Positions 56,547 through 64,000 of a stretch of 64,000 bases of DNA are shown here, piece by piece. A program made the position numbers and the translations under genes. Numbering within the stretch: the first letter of the stretch is position 1; the number at the start of each line of letters is the position of its first letter. The DNA lies in contig NZ_LT629783.1 of NCBI RefSeq assembly GCF_900105835.1, positions 4,672,501 to 4,736,500 of the forward strand. The letters are read 5' to 3'. Source of the stretch: Pseudomonas fragi (lineage in GTDB: Bacteria > Pseudomonadota > Gammaproteobacteria > Pseudomonadales > Pseudomonadaceae). Below the pieces are notes generated by a model that was not told the origin of the DNA, did not search any database, and saw only the letters and a program-made list of their open reading frames with translations.

Positions 56547-59500
56547 TCAGGTGCCGCTGGCCAACTTTTGAAGTTGACGGGCCAGTACCTGCTCCAGGGC
56601 CTGCATGGCGGCTTGTACGTCATTGCGCGCCTGGATGAGGTTGGACGGGCTGGCGTGCTCAAGTATTTCGCAGTGTTTGATCAACTGCGCGGCACCGACG
56701 ATGCGGGCCGCGCCTTTGATCCGGTGAGCAATGTCGGCAAATGGCTTCAAGTCCCCGTTGTCGGGCAGGTGCATCAGGGCCTTGAGATCCTGGCCATTGC
56801 TGCGCAGCAGCTCCTCCAGCAAGCGTTGTTTGCGTTCGTTATCACCGCCCGAAAGCGCGTTGAGGGATTCCAGGTTGAAGGCCTCGTTGCCAGTGTCGAG
56901 CGGTACCAGGGCTGCCAGATGCTGGCTGAGCAGGGTCAGGCTGATGGGTTTGAACAGGCAGTCGTCCATCCCGGCCATTGCGCAGCGCTGGCGCTCCTCA
57001 GGCTGGGCGTTGGCAGTAAAGCCCAGCACGGTGCATGGCCGTTGCTGCGACGCCTGCTCGTACTGGCGTATGGCCCTGGTGAGGTCATAACCGTTCATGA
57101 CGGGCATGTTGCAGTCGGCAATGACCAGGTCGAATGTGCCTTCTTTCCAGGTTTTGAAGCCGGCCGCGCCATCGTGCTCAGTGGTAAAGCGATGCCCCAG
57201 GTACCCCAGTTGCTGGCACATCAGCAGTCGATTGGCAGGATGATCGTCCACCACCAGCACGTTCAGGCGGTGCGCCGCAGGGTTGATTACCGGTTCATGC
57301 GCGGCGCTGCTCAGGCAGGGCGGCAAGGTGGGCAGCCTGAGCTTTATCTCAACCAGGGTGCCCACGTTTACCTGGCTGCTCAGTTCCAGCGTGCCCCCCA
57401 TCATTTCGCACAGGCTGCGGCAGATCAGCAGGCCAAGGCCTGCACCGTTGAGGGCCAGTTGCCCGCTGTTTTCGGCCTGGGCGAAGGGTTCGAACAGACG
57501 GGCCTGATCGCGATCACTGATACCGATACCTGTGTCCTGGACACTCAGTTGCAGTTCGGTATGGTCGGGGGTGCTGGCAGGCAGCAGGTTGATCGCCAGG
57601 GTGACCTGGCCCTGGCGGGTGAACTTGATCGCATTGCTGACCAGGTTGGTCAGGATTTGCTTGAAACGTAGCGGGTCGATCAGCACATCGGGCGCATCGC
57701 CCCGGGGATGGAACTGCAGGGAGAGCGTGAGGTTTTTTTGCCTGGCCAGGCCGTCAAACACCCTGATCACCGAATGGGCGAGGTTGCGCAGGTTGACGCG
57801 CTCCGGGGACAGGTTCAGGCGGCCTGATTCGATCCGGGCAATATCGAGAATATCGCCGATCAACTCCAGCAGGTCCTTGGCCGAGTGGTAGGCCACCTCA
57901 ATGGAGGGGCGGTCGAGATGCCCCTGGTCGGCGCGTTTTAGGGTGAGTTCCAGCAAACCGATCACGGCATTCATCGGTGTACGGATTTCATGGCTCATGG
58001 TGGCCAGAAAGGTGCTTTTGGCACGGTTGGCGTCGTCGGCCAGTTCTTTGGCTGCGCGCAGCTCATCCAGAAGGTGGCGCCGTTCACTGATGTCGATCCA
58101 GCCTCCGATAATGCCCTGGACCTCGCCCAGTGAGTCGCGGAAGGGCAGGATCCAGTGATAGATGGTGAAGTTTTTACCACCGATATTGAGCGGGCGATCC
58201 AGGACCAGCGGGGTGCCCTCAGCCATGACGCGCAAGTAGTCGGCCTGATAATCGTGGGCTTCGCACTCATTGCTCAGCAAGCCGCAGGCCTGCATCACCG
58301 TTTTGCCAATGACGTCTTCACGCCGGGCTGAAAAGGCCTGCAGGTAGCTGTCATTGCAGGTTTTAAGTATGCCTTCGCGATCGCGGACATAAATGGGATG
58401 AGGCGTGCCATTGACCATTGCCCGCATGAATTCAAATTGATCGCTGAGGGCTCGCTCGGCTATTTTTCGATGACGGATCTGGCGGCGCATGTAGGCATTC
58501 CACACCAGGGACAGCAACAGCAACAGGCTGGTGCCAATGATGATCTGGTATATCAGGCGATGGTAGTTGCGCCAGTAGCTATCGGATGCCGGGGCATAGC
58601 CACGCCAGCGGCTGTTGATGATGCCCAGTTCATCCGGCGCAATGCTCAGCAGGGCCTTGTTGAGGATTGAGTGCAACTCGGTGGCATCCCGGGCAGTGGC
58701 GAGGGCAAAGGTTGCAGGCTGGGTGCCGAGGGTGGCGCTGATTTGCAAACGATCCCGAAACATTTGCGAGGCGAGCAGGTAGTTGGCAATCACCAGGGTA
58801 TTGACGGCGCCTTGTACTTCACCCTCTGCCAGTAACTCTGTTGCTCGGTAAATACTCTCTGTTTCGACCAGTGTTATCCGCGGGTACTGGCTGCGCAGGT
58901 AGTCGGTCAGGGGGTTGCCCTGGCTCAAGGCCAGTTTCTTGCCCGCCAGTTGTTCGAGGCTTGCAGGTGCCTGGCGCCCCTTGGCCGTGAGCAGGACAAA
59001 CGAGTTGACCAGGTAAGGACGAGTGAACTTCAGGGTGCTTTCTCGCGAAGCGGTCGGGCTGATGGCCGAGATAATGTCGGTTTCGCCCTGCTTGACCCTC
59101 TGTATCATGGTATTTAGGCCGTGGGCGCGCTGTATCTCGAAGCGCAGGCCGGTACGCAGGCGGATCATTTCCAGCAGGTCCGCGGTGATGCCCCTGAAGT
59201 TGCCGTGGGCGTCAAAGAAGGTCAGCGGTGCCAGGGTTTCACTGACCACGACTCTGACCACCGGGTGCTGGGCCAGCCATTGTTCTTCGCGCCCGGTCAA
59301 TTGCAGCTTGTTATCGGAGAGCAATATGTCACTGCCCGCGCTCCAGCGCTTGGCGATGCGCTCCTGCTCGCTGTCGGGTACGGCCTTGAGCGTGGCGTTG
59401 ATGATAGCGAGCAGTTGCGCATTGTCATGGCGTACTGCAAAGCTGAACCCTTGGGCTTCGTGCCTGCCAAAGTTGGCCATCTTGATGTTCTTCAGATAGC

Positions 59501-60182
59501 CCTTGTTGATCATGTAATGGGTTGAGACCGTGTCCCCCAGGAATACATCCGCCTGATCGAAAGCCACGGCATTGAGTGCGTTTTGATAAGACGGATATGA
59601 CTGGATGATGGCCTTGGGGTAGAGCGCCTTGATCTCATCCAGGGGCAGGTAGTGGTAAACCATGCTCAGGCGCAAGCCTTCAAGGCCTTGTGAAAGCGAC
59701 CGCGTTTCGCCCTCGCGGGTCACCAGTACGGGCTGGTCGATGGCGTATGGCGCAGAAAGCAGCAGGTTGCGGTTGGCGGCTTCAAACCCATTGGACGTAC
59801 CGAGCAGGTCGATCTGGCCCTCTTCAAGGGCCTTGATGGCAGCGTCTCTGGATGCAAAGCGCTCAACTTTTATTGATACATCGAGGGTTTTGGCCAGGAT
59901 GCCGACGTAATCGGCGGTGAGCCCTTCGTAGTCCTGACCGCTGTCGGTCATGTCGAAGGGCGGGTAATCGGTAGTTGAAGTACCCACCCGAAGCTCGCGC
60001 TTGTGCTCCAGCCAGGAACGCTGCGCGTTATCCAGCGCAACTTCCACGCCAGAGGTGGCCGAGCGGCTGAGCAATGAAAGGGTTTCAGTGCGGGCGGGTT
60101 CGGCGGACACGCAGGTGCACAGCACTAAAGCAGTGAGCAGTGATAAATACTTGTTTAACCGCGTGGGCATTCTGTTTCTCAC
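56547..60182 (-). CDS. BvgS/EvgS-type hybrid sensor histidine kinase
   Basis: 1211 aa. Signal peptide, two periplasmic SBP_bac_3 domains (about 55-280 with LRVGTSTTDYPPFDMTDSG; 300-540 with VVRVVVSETLAPLTFFDAHG), membrane helix near 560, PAS (PHPIYVRDREGILKTCNDSY), HisKA FLATMSHEIRTPMNAV, HATPase (DTGIGISDRDQARLFEPFAQ), receiver (NVLVVDDHPANRLLM, DCNMPVMNGYDLTR), and HPT (ADIAHRIKGAARIVGA). Unorthodox phosphorelay for a LuxR-type regulator; the start GTG overlaps the stop of that regulator gene, of which only the 3' end remains beside it. An alternative start ATG is at 60170. Confidence 0.93.
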   Translation of the reverse strand: MRNRMPTRLNKYLSLLTALVLCTCVSAEPARTETLSLLSRSATSGVEVALDNAQRSWLEHKRELRVGTSTTDYPPFDMTDSGQDYEGLTADYVGILAKTLDVSIKVERFASRDAAIKALEEGQIDLLGTSNGFEAANRNLLLSAPYAIDQPVLVTREGETRSLSQGLEGLRLSMVYHYLPLDEIKALYPKAIIQSYPSYQNALNAVAFDQADVFLGDTVSTHYMINKGYLKNIKMANFGRHEAQGFSFAVRHDNAQLLAIINATLKAVPDSEQERIAKRWSAGSDILLSDNKLQLTGREEQWLAQHPVVRVVVSETLAPLTFFDAHGNFRGITADLLEMIRLRTGLRFEIQRAHGLNTMIQRVKQGETDIISAISPTASRESTLKFTRPYLVNSFVLLTAKGRQAPASLEQLAGKKLALSQGNPLTDYLRSQYPRITLVETESIYRATELLAEGEVQGAVNTLVIANYLLASQMFRDRLQISATLGTQPATFALATARDATELHSILNKALLSIAPDELGIINSRWRGYAPASDSYWRNYHRLIYQIIIGTSLLLLLSLVWNAYMRRQIRHRKIAERALSDQFEFMRAMVNGTPHPIYVRDREGILKTCNDSYLQAFSARREDVIGKTVMQACGLLSNECEAHDYQADYLRVMAEGTPLVLDRPLNIGGKNFTIYHWILPFRDSLGEVQGIIGGWIDISERRHLLDELRAAKELADDANRAKSTFLATMSHEIRTPMNAVIGLLELTLKRADQGHLDRPSIEVAYHSAKDLLELIGDILDIARIESGRLNLSPERVNLRNLAHSVIRVFDGLARQKNLTLSLQFHPRGDAPDVLIDPLRFKQILTNLVSNAIKFTRQGQVTLAINLLPASTPDHTELQLSVQDTGIGISDRDQARLFEPFAQAENSGQLALNGAGLGLLICRSLCEMMGGTLELSSQVNVGTLVEIKLRLPTLPPCLSSAAHEPVINPAAHRLNVLVVDDHPANRLLMCQQLGYLGHRFTTEHDGAAGFKTWKEGTFDLVIADCNMPVMNGYDLTRAIRQYEQASQQRPCTVLGFTANAQPEERQRCAMAGMDDCLFKPISLTLLSQHLAALVPLDTGNEAFNLESLNALSGGDNERKQRLLEELLRSNGQDLKALMHLPDNGDLKPFADIAHRIKGAARIVGAAQLIKHCEILEHASPSNLIQARNDVQAAMQALEQVLARQLQKLASGT

Positions 60183-60256
60183 ACCAGGCCGTTACGTTTG
60201 GCCATTTCGATAAGTTCAACCAATGAGTGGGCTTTTAGTTTTTGCATGAGCCGTTT
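60179..60256 (-). pseudogene. 3' end of LuxR/BvgA-type response regulator gene, cut by mobile element
   Basis: Minus strand encodes KRLMQKLKAHSLVELIEMAK followed by RNGLV and stop: the last two helices of a NarL/LuxR HTH (BvgA/EvgA end in a similar RL.QKL....LV.LI.LA). A stop (TAA, 60257-60259) stands immediately upstream and foreign sequence with the recombinase promoter begins there. The remainder of the regulator should lie past the element outside the window. Confidence 0.87.
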
Positions 60257-60282
60257 TTACAGCTTTTTCATATGTGTATAAT
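60256..60282 (+). promoter_or_regulatory. Promoter of the serine recombinase at island edge
   Basis: TTTACA - 15 bp - TATAAT (or TTTTAC with 16), 30 bp before the recombinase start. It begins at the junction with the response regulator remnant. Confidence 0.65.
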
Positions 60283-60311
60283 TATTGCTTCGGCACTATT
60301 CCGGGGGCGTT

Positions 60312-61874
60312 ATGCCTACAGCATTCAGTTACTCACGTTTTTCCAGTGTCACCCAGAAGCGCGGATCAAGCCTTGAGCGTCAGCAGTCGATGGTTTCTGA
60401 ATGGCACGTTCGTCACCCTGAATATTCGTCAAGCAAGTTGACGTTCCAAGACTTGGGCAAGAGCGGTTGGAAGGGGGAGCACATCAAGGAGGGGGGTGGC
60501 TTCGCTGATTTACTTGCGGCTGTAACAGCTGGTGTTATTCAGGAGGGCGATGCCGTCCTTGTAGAGTCTGTGGACAGAGCTGGGCGCTTGGATACGTTAG
60601 ACATGCTGACGAGAGTGATTTCTCCGATTCTCCGTGCAGGTGTGTCGATCATCACTCTGGACGACAACGTGATCTATACACGCCAGAGCTTAGATGGGGG
60701 GGCCATTTACATCCTGCTCGGGAAGATCCAAGCAGCTCGGCAATACAGCGATAACCTGAGTCGTCGCCTTAAAGGTTCATACGACTCTCGACGTCGGCTC
60801 GCCAATGAGGGTAAGACACCCAAACGCAATACGCCTGCATGGCTGACATCGAAAGGGGAGGTGGTTGTAGAGGTCGCGGCTCAGGTGAAGCTGGCGTTTG
60901 AACTTTACGCATCCGGTCTGGGGAAGGCTGTAATCGCAAAGCGTATGCGGGAGAGTGGTGTCGAGGCGCTGGCCAAGTGTTCTGGCCCCGGTGTGGAAGG
61001 CTGGCTGAGGAATGAAGCTGCGATTGGCCGCTGGGACGGTGCCCAAGTATATGAGCCTATCATCGACATTTCGTTGTATCACCTTGCCCAACTCGAAGGT
61101 CAGAGGCGTAAGACGTCCAAAAAGATTAAAACAGCCGCACATTTCTACGTTGGATTAATCAAATGCGGCTGCTGTAGTCATAACTTCATTATGCGTACTA
61201 TCAAGGGTGTGCAGGTTTCCATGCGGTGCAGGAAGCGACAGGAGTTGAATGGATGCGACAACAAGAAAGTCATCCCCAGAGAAATCATTGATGCTGTGTA
61301 CCTTCGCACTTCTGCGACGGCAGCCCTTAGAGCTGTAGAGCGTAACCATACAGGTGTGAACGAACAGGCAATCATTGCTGCTGAGGTTAAGTTGCTGGAA
61401 ACCTCTAGGATACTGAAGAGCTATTCATCCGCTATTGAAGTTGTTGGCGACATTCCTGAGGTGTTAGATCAGCTCATGCGTGCAGATGAAGCACGCAAAG
61501 TTGCTGAGCGAGAGTTGGCCATGCTTAAGGCGACTGTAGTCCCCGATGCAGGACGTAACTGGCAAAAACAAGGGGATGTTTGGACATTAGAAAGAAGCGA
61601 CCCACAAAGGCTCTCAGCAATGCTCCGTAGTGTCGGATACAGTATTACAATTCATTCAGACGGTCGTCTTGTGTCGGATTCTGGTGCAACATTTCGTTAT
61701 GCTGGTGTTGATCGAAAGCTAAACCGATACAAGCTGATGTGGGGTAACGATCTCATATTAGTCTTGAAAGGGCCGGATGAGGATTATCCGTACTGGGAGC
61801 CGTTTGAGGAAATAGCGGGTAGTGCTACGTGGGATAATGCGGATTATGAAAACCTTCGCTTGCAATACGAATGA
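60312..61874 (+). CDS. Large serine recombinase (integrase)
   Basis: 520 aa from ATG 60312. Resolvase domain with catalytic Ser in YSRFSSVTQKRGSSLERQ (about 7-25) and VLVESVDRAGRLDTL; Recombinase domain around NEGKTPKRNTPAWLT; zinc beta-ribbon CGCCSHNFIMRTIK ... MRCRKRQELNGCDN (about 295-330); C-terminal coiled coil. This class performs directional attP x attB integration with a 2-bp core, often inside genes. It most likely inserted this element into the regulator gene just upstream. Confidence 0.94.
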   Translation: MPTAFSYSRFSSVTQKRGSSLERQQSMVSEWHVRHPEYSSSKLTFQDLGKSGWKGEHIKEGGGFADLLAAVTAGVIQEGDAVLVESVDRAGRLDTLDMLTRVISPILRAGVSIITLDDNVIYTRQSLDGGAIYILLGKIQAARQYSDNLSRRLKGSYDSRRRLANEGKTPKRNTPAWLTSKGEVVVEVAAQVKLAFELYASGLGKAVIAKRMRESGVEALAKCSGPGVEGWLRNEAAIGRWDGAQVYEPIIDISLYHLAQLEGQRRKTSKKIKTAAHFYVGLIKCGCCSHNFIMRTIKGVQVSMRCRKRQELNGCDNKKVIPREIIDAVYLRTSATAALRAVERNHTGVNEQAIIAAEVKLLETSRILKSYSSAIEVVGDIPEVLDQLMRADEARKVAERELAMLKATVVPDAGRNWQKQGDVWTLERSDPQRLSAMLRSVGYSITIHSDGRLVSDSGATFRYAGVDRKLNRYKLMWGNDLILVLKGPDEDYPYWEPFEEIAGSATWDNADYENLRLQYE

Positions 61875-61946
61875 CGAGAAGCAGTTATTAAGTAGTTCTT
61901 AGTTCACCAGCGGAAACTTTTATTTTATGAAATGCCATTCATAAGA

Positions 61947-61974
61947 TTGACTTTCCTCACTTCCGTGGTAAAAT
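61947..61974 (+). promoter_or_regulatory. Strong sigma-70 promoter
   Basis: TTGACT - 16 bp - TAAAAT, 200 bp before the next gene; predicted start near 61981. Confidence 0.7.
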
Positions 61975-61980
61975 ATGTAT

Positions 61981-62129
61981 ATAAGCAGAGGCGAAGTTTC
62001 TTTATCAGTTGACTGGCACCTTCCATTGCCTTCCTCCAACTGGCTAGGTAACTTCGTATTTCTGCAAGCGGTGTCTCTCAGGGAGCATCGCAACTAGAGA
62101 GGGCGTCTCCCAAACGCTCTCTTTTTTTT
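61981..62129 (+). ncRNA. Candidate small RNA or attenuator leader
   Basis: Defined by the promoter at 61947 and the terminator below. About 150 nt, no ORF. Could be a stand-alone RNA or a leader that controls readthrough into the downstream genes. Confidence 0.5.
62096..62129 (+). terminator. Intrinsic terminator in leader
   Basis: AGAGAGGGCG ... CGCTCTCT stem followed by T8, 40 bp before the ATG of the zinc-knuckle gene. Confidence 0.8.
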
Positions 62130-62170
62130 CGTCCCCAAAAAATCATATCACTAACTTCGGAGGGCTAATA

Positions 62171-62419
62171 ATGGCCATGCTTCACGTTTCCACCTGCCCG
62201 GTCTGCGGGCAATCAATGACATCTCGCCGCAAAGATAAAACCGTCTGTAGCCACAAGTGCTATATGCGTGTGTACCGGGCAAGAGCTAGAGCAGCTCTTG
62301 TTCCACTGCTAACAAACACAGATCGTGCAAACCAATTCGTAGCTGCTGAATACATCGCAGCCATGTTCCTACAACTCAACTTACAGGAGACAAATCATGT
62401 CTATTCTACGCAAGCATAA
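62171..62419 (+). CDS. Small zinc-knuckle protein 1
   Basis: 82 aa, GGAGGG before ATG. CPVCGQSMTSRRKDKTVCSH and KCYMRVYRARARA: four cysteines (CxxC, then C..KC) in the pattern shared by the next genes, followed by a basic helix. Nucleic acid binding is likely. The stop overlaps the next gene start by 23 bp. Confidence 0.75.
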   Translation: MAMLHVSTCPVCGQSMTSRRKDKTVCSHKCYMRVYRARARAALVPLLTNTDRANQFVAAEYIAAMFLQLNLQETNHVYSTQA

Positions 62420-62903
62420 CAAACAAGAACTTAACGCCCTCCAAGAGGTCGCTGTAGCCTCGTACAAGAACCGTCCGCATGGATACGATGCTTATGCCGA
62501 CACTGACCCTAGAACAGGCAGACCTATCGGCAAGGTGCTGGTGGGTGCCTATATCTCAGAGCTTGTTCTAGCTCCCGCTCAGATCATCCCTGTGTACCTA
62601 GCCAAGATGGAAGAGGGCTACACGCTGCACGAGCTAGGGACGCTGCCATTCGCTGGAACTTCTCACCACATCTACTTTTACAAGCCTCAAGCAGAACAAG
62701 ATGCTGACATAAAGGTGATCCATGCAGCAGTTGAAGCAGAGTACAAACGCGAGATTGAGGACAGTAATCGCCTGATTGTAGAACGTCAAGTAGCACTTGA
62801 AGAAGCTGCGATTGATCGTCAGGTTGAAAAAGAGTTAGCAGCAGAGCGTCAGACTCAACGCGATGCTATCGAAGCTCGTGTTCGTCTGGAACTTGCCAAG
62901 TAA
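62397..62903 (+). CDS. Hypothetical island protein with C-terminal coiled coil
   Basis: 168 aa, AGGAGA before ATG. N-terminal globular part (YDAYADTDPRTGRPIGKVLV, HELGTLPFAGTSHHIYFYKP); from about residue 105 a long charged helix (EYKREIEDSNRLIVERQVAL). No family recognised. Translationally linked to the upstream zinc-knuckle gene. Confidence 0.75.
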   Translation: MSILRKHNKQELNALQEVAVASYKNRPHGYDAYADTDPRTGRPIGKVLVGAYISELVLAPAQIIPVYLAKMEEGYTLHELGTLPFAGTSHHIYFYKPQAEQDADIKVIHAAVEAEYKREIEDSNRLIVERQVALEEAAIDRQVEKELAAERQTQRDAIEARVRLELAK

Positions 62904-62954
62904 CGCTGTTACCCCATCAGACAAATCCTAGTTCCCATCATATAAGAGGTAAGA

Positions 62955-63134
62955 ATGAACAAGACCTGCACATGTAATCATTGCGGTCACGTGTTCTCAG
63001 TACAGAAGCGGCGACGTTATTGCAACGCTCGCTGCTTTCACTCTGACCCGTGCAACCCCAAAGCCCAGAATCCCATAAACGCCAACCATAATGGAGCCTA
63101 TAACAATGACTGCAAGAACCCGAACAACAACTGA
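62955..63134 (+). CDS. Small zinc-knuckle protein 2
   Basis: 59 aa; GAGGTAAGA before ATG 62955. MNKTCTCNHCGHVFSVQKRR followed by RYCNARCFHSDPC and an Asn-rich tail. Same CxxCG.xF....RYC...C pattern as its neighbours. Its 3' end overlaps the next gene by 29 bp in another frame. Confidence 0.7.
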   Translation: MNKTCTCNHCGHVFSVQKRRRYCNARCFHSDPCNPKAQNPINANHNGAYNNDCKNPNNN

Positions 63135-64000
63135 ACGCCGCCCGACATGCCCTCAGTGCAAGACGCGCTTTCGCACCAGAAGCAATACAGCGAAATTCTG
63201 CAACACTTCTTGTCGCACCACTTCCCACAACATAGCTCGTCGCGTTAAAAAGATTGCCAGCGCCAGCACTTCCCCATTCTTCTACGAACTTGCCCGTCAG
63301 GCTATTAGAGCCCGCACCATCCAGATTTATCATCACTTCGACCAGCAACAACTTGAAGATCTTTACGATGTATATGCAAGCTGTCAGAAGATGAATGGTT
63401 ATGGTCTACGCAGGGAGCACGGTGAAGATCCGTTTGAACTTTCCCACATTGCCCCTGTACGTGGCAAAACGTCAGTCGGCCTGTTCAGAGCTGACAATCT
63501 TGTCATTGCACCAATGGCACTCAATCGTTCTCACGGTACAAACCATTACAGCGGCGGGGCTTCAATCTCTCGTGCAGACCTCTTGCCGCGATTCGCAGTG
63601 TCCAAAGACGATAGCGTTTCTGAGGTGGTGCAGCGCGTCATTCAGTTAATCGGCGAAGACGTGGTTCAGGCTGTTGTCCAATCCCGCAAGATCAAGCCTA
63701 GTACGCGACAAAAACACTATTCGTGGTTGATTGAGCATCTCGACCCAGCCAATCCCGATCATGCAGAACATTTCAAGATACTCGACACGGCCTCGTCTTT
63801 CATTCTGGAAGGTATTAAGCGCCAGCTCGAAGGTAAGGAGCCTGTGGGTGATTTCCGTGTGTGGCTCGGCTACCACTGCGACACCAGTGTTCTCTTGAGC
63901 GAATGGGAACGCATCGGCAATAGCTATCGCCCCGAATTGCTATCCGCCCTTGAACGTATCCAGTTCGTGCTCGCCAACACGGGGCGGCGTTTCAGTTATA
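63106..64000 (+). CDS. HNH-like nuclease with N-terminal zinc knuckle (3' end outside window)
   Basis: Open from ATG 63106 to the window end (298 codons, no stop). N-terminus CPQCKTRFRTRSNTAKFCNT followed by SCRTTSHNIARRVKK: the same zinc-knuckle. Around residue 115-150, ELSHIAPVRGKTSVGLFRAD then NLVIAPMALNRSHG has the spacing of an HNH endonuclease (xHI.P..G...NL......N..HG). C-terminal part is helical, unknown. Rule: similar phage or island proteins act as nucleases, but activity is not shown. Confidence 0.75.
   Translation, partial: MTARTRTTTERRPTCPQCKTRFRTRSNTAKFCNTSCRTTSHNIARRVKKIASASTSPFFYELARQAIRARTIQIYHHFDQQQLEDLYDVYASCQKMNGYGLRREHGEDPFELSHIAPVRGKTSVGLFRADNLVIAPMALNRSHGTNHYSGGASISRADLLPRFAVSKDDSVSEVVQRVIQLIGEDVVQAVVQSRKIKPSTRQKHYSWLIEHLDPANPDHAEHFKILDTASSFILEGIKRQLEGKEPVGDFRVWLGYHCDTSVLLSEWERIGNSYRPELLSALERIQFVLANTGRRFSY

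Larger units (their letters stand above)
60257..64000. mobile_element. Serine-recombinase island, left end (right end outside window)
   Basis: From the junction inside the regulator gene the DNA carries a large serine recombinase, a leader RNA, and zinc-knuckle/HNH genes. Codon use is AT-richer and less Pseudomonas-like than the left flank. The distal attachment site is not visible. Confidence 0.85.

Noticed and set aside
56442..57671. 409-aa plus frame opposite the BvgS-type kinase
   Set aside because: Antisense shadow; the kinase frame has full domain structure.
62938..63351. 137-aa minus frame opposite the zinc-knuckle genes
   Set aside because: The plus strand has ribosome sites and repeated cysteine motifs; the minus frame has none.

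Overview
The window looks like a chromosomal segment of a fluorescent-group Pseudomonas. Supporting signs are high-GC coding throughout, many REP elements of the 'GTGGGAGCGGGCTTGCTCGC' type, and gene order that, from memory, matches P. aeruginosa PAO1 in two blocks: TatD / RgsA sRNA / TetR / DUF1285 / ETF-QO / etfB / etfA, and earP-efp ... class II DAHP synthase / DEAD helicase / tpm / htpX / alaA / msrB / gpx / sagS. No database search was possible; family names come from motifs and recalled homologues.

Layout. 1-10.4 kb: TatD hydrolase end, an RgsA-like sRNA on the minus strand, a TetR regulator, MoaA, a lipoprotein, a DUF1285 protein, a zinc alcohol dehydrogenase divergent from an AraC regulator, and the electron-transfer-flavoprotein module (ETF-QO facing etfBA across a PsrA-like operator). 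10.4-20.6 kb: periplasmic binding protein, two lipoproteins (one OmpA-like), MocR regulator, small hypothetical proteins, START-domain protein, RraB-like protein, glutamine amidotransferase, CorA/ZntB transporter, PlsC acyltransferase and a crotonase.

20.9-28.8 kb: a genomic island at tRNA-Ser(GGA). A perfect 106-bp direct repeat, starting inside the 3' end of the tRNA, lies at both ends (21010-21115 and 28692-28797). No integrase is left. Inside are a lipoprotein, a compact sulfur-carrier cassette (acyl-CoA-dehydrogenase-like protein, MoaD/ThiS-like protein ending in GG, hotdog-like protein, MoeZ-type E1-rhodanese), broken P2-type phage terminase and portal genes joined to a fragment of a gene whose intact copy lies at 31.7 kb, an HD-domain hydrolase and an XRE regulator. 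Just outside are a beta-lactamase-fold hydrolase whose SxxK serine is a cysteine and a fatty acid desaturase.

32-60 kb is core chromosome: DUF4142, MFS, DUF883, Gre-like factor, EarP/EF-P (with Arg32), TauE exporter, LysR, class II DAHP synthase, spermidine-synthase-like protein, DEAD helicase, DOPA-dioxygenase-like enzyme, thiopurine methyltransferase, HtpX, AlaA, MsrB, glutathione peroxidase, SagS hybrid kinase, AAA protein, free-Met-sulfoxide reductase, a 984-aa HD-GYP protein and a 1.2-kaa BvgS-type kinase.

60.25 kb to the end: a second mobile element. A large serine recombinase sits directly against the last 26 codons of a LuxR-type response regulator gene, the expected operon partner of the BvgS-type kinase, so the element has split that two-component operon. 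Its cargo is a promoter-terminator RNA or leader, then at least three adjacent proteins with related CxxC...YC..C zinc-knuckle motifs; the last is HNH-like and runs off the window.
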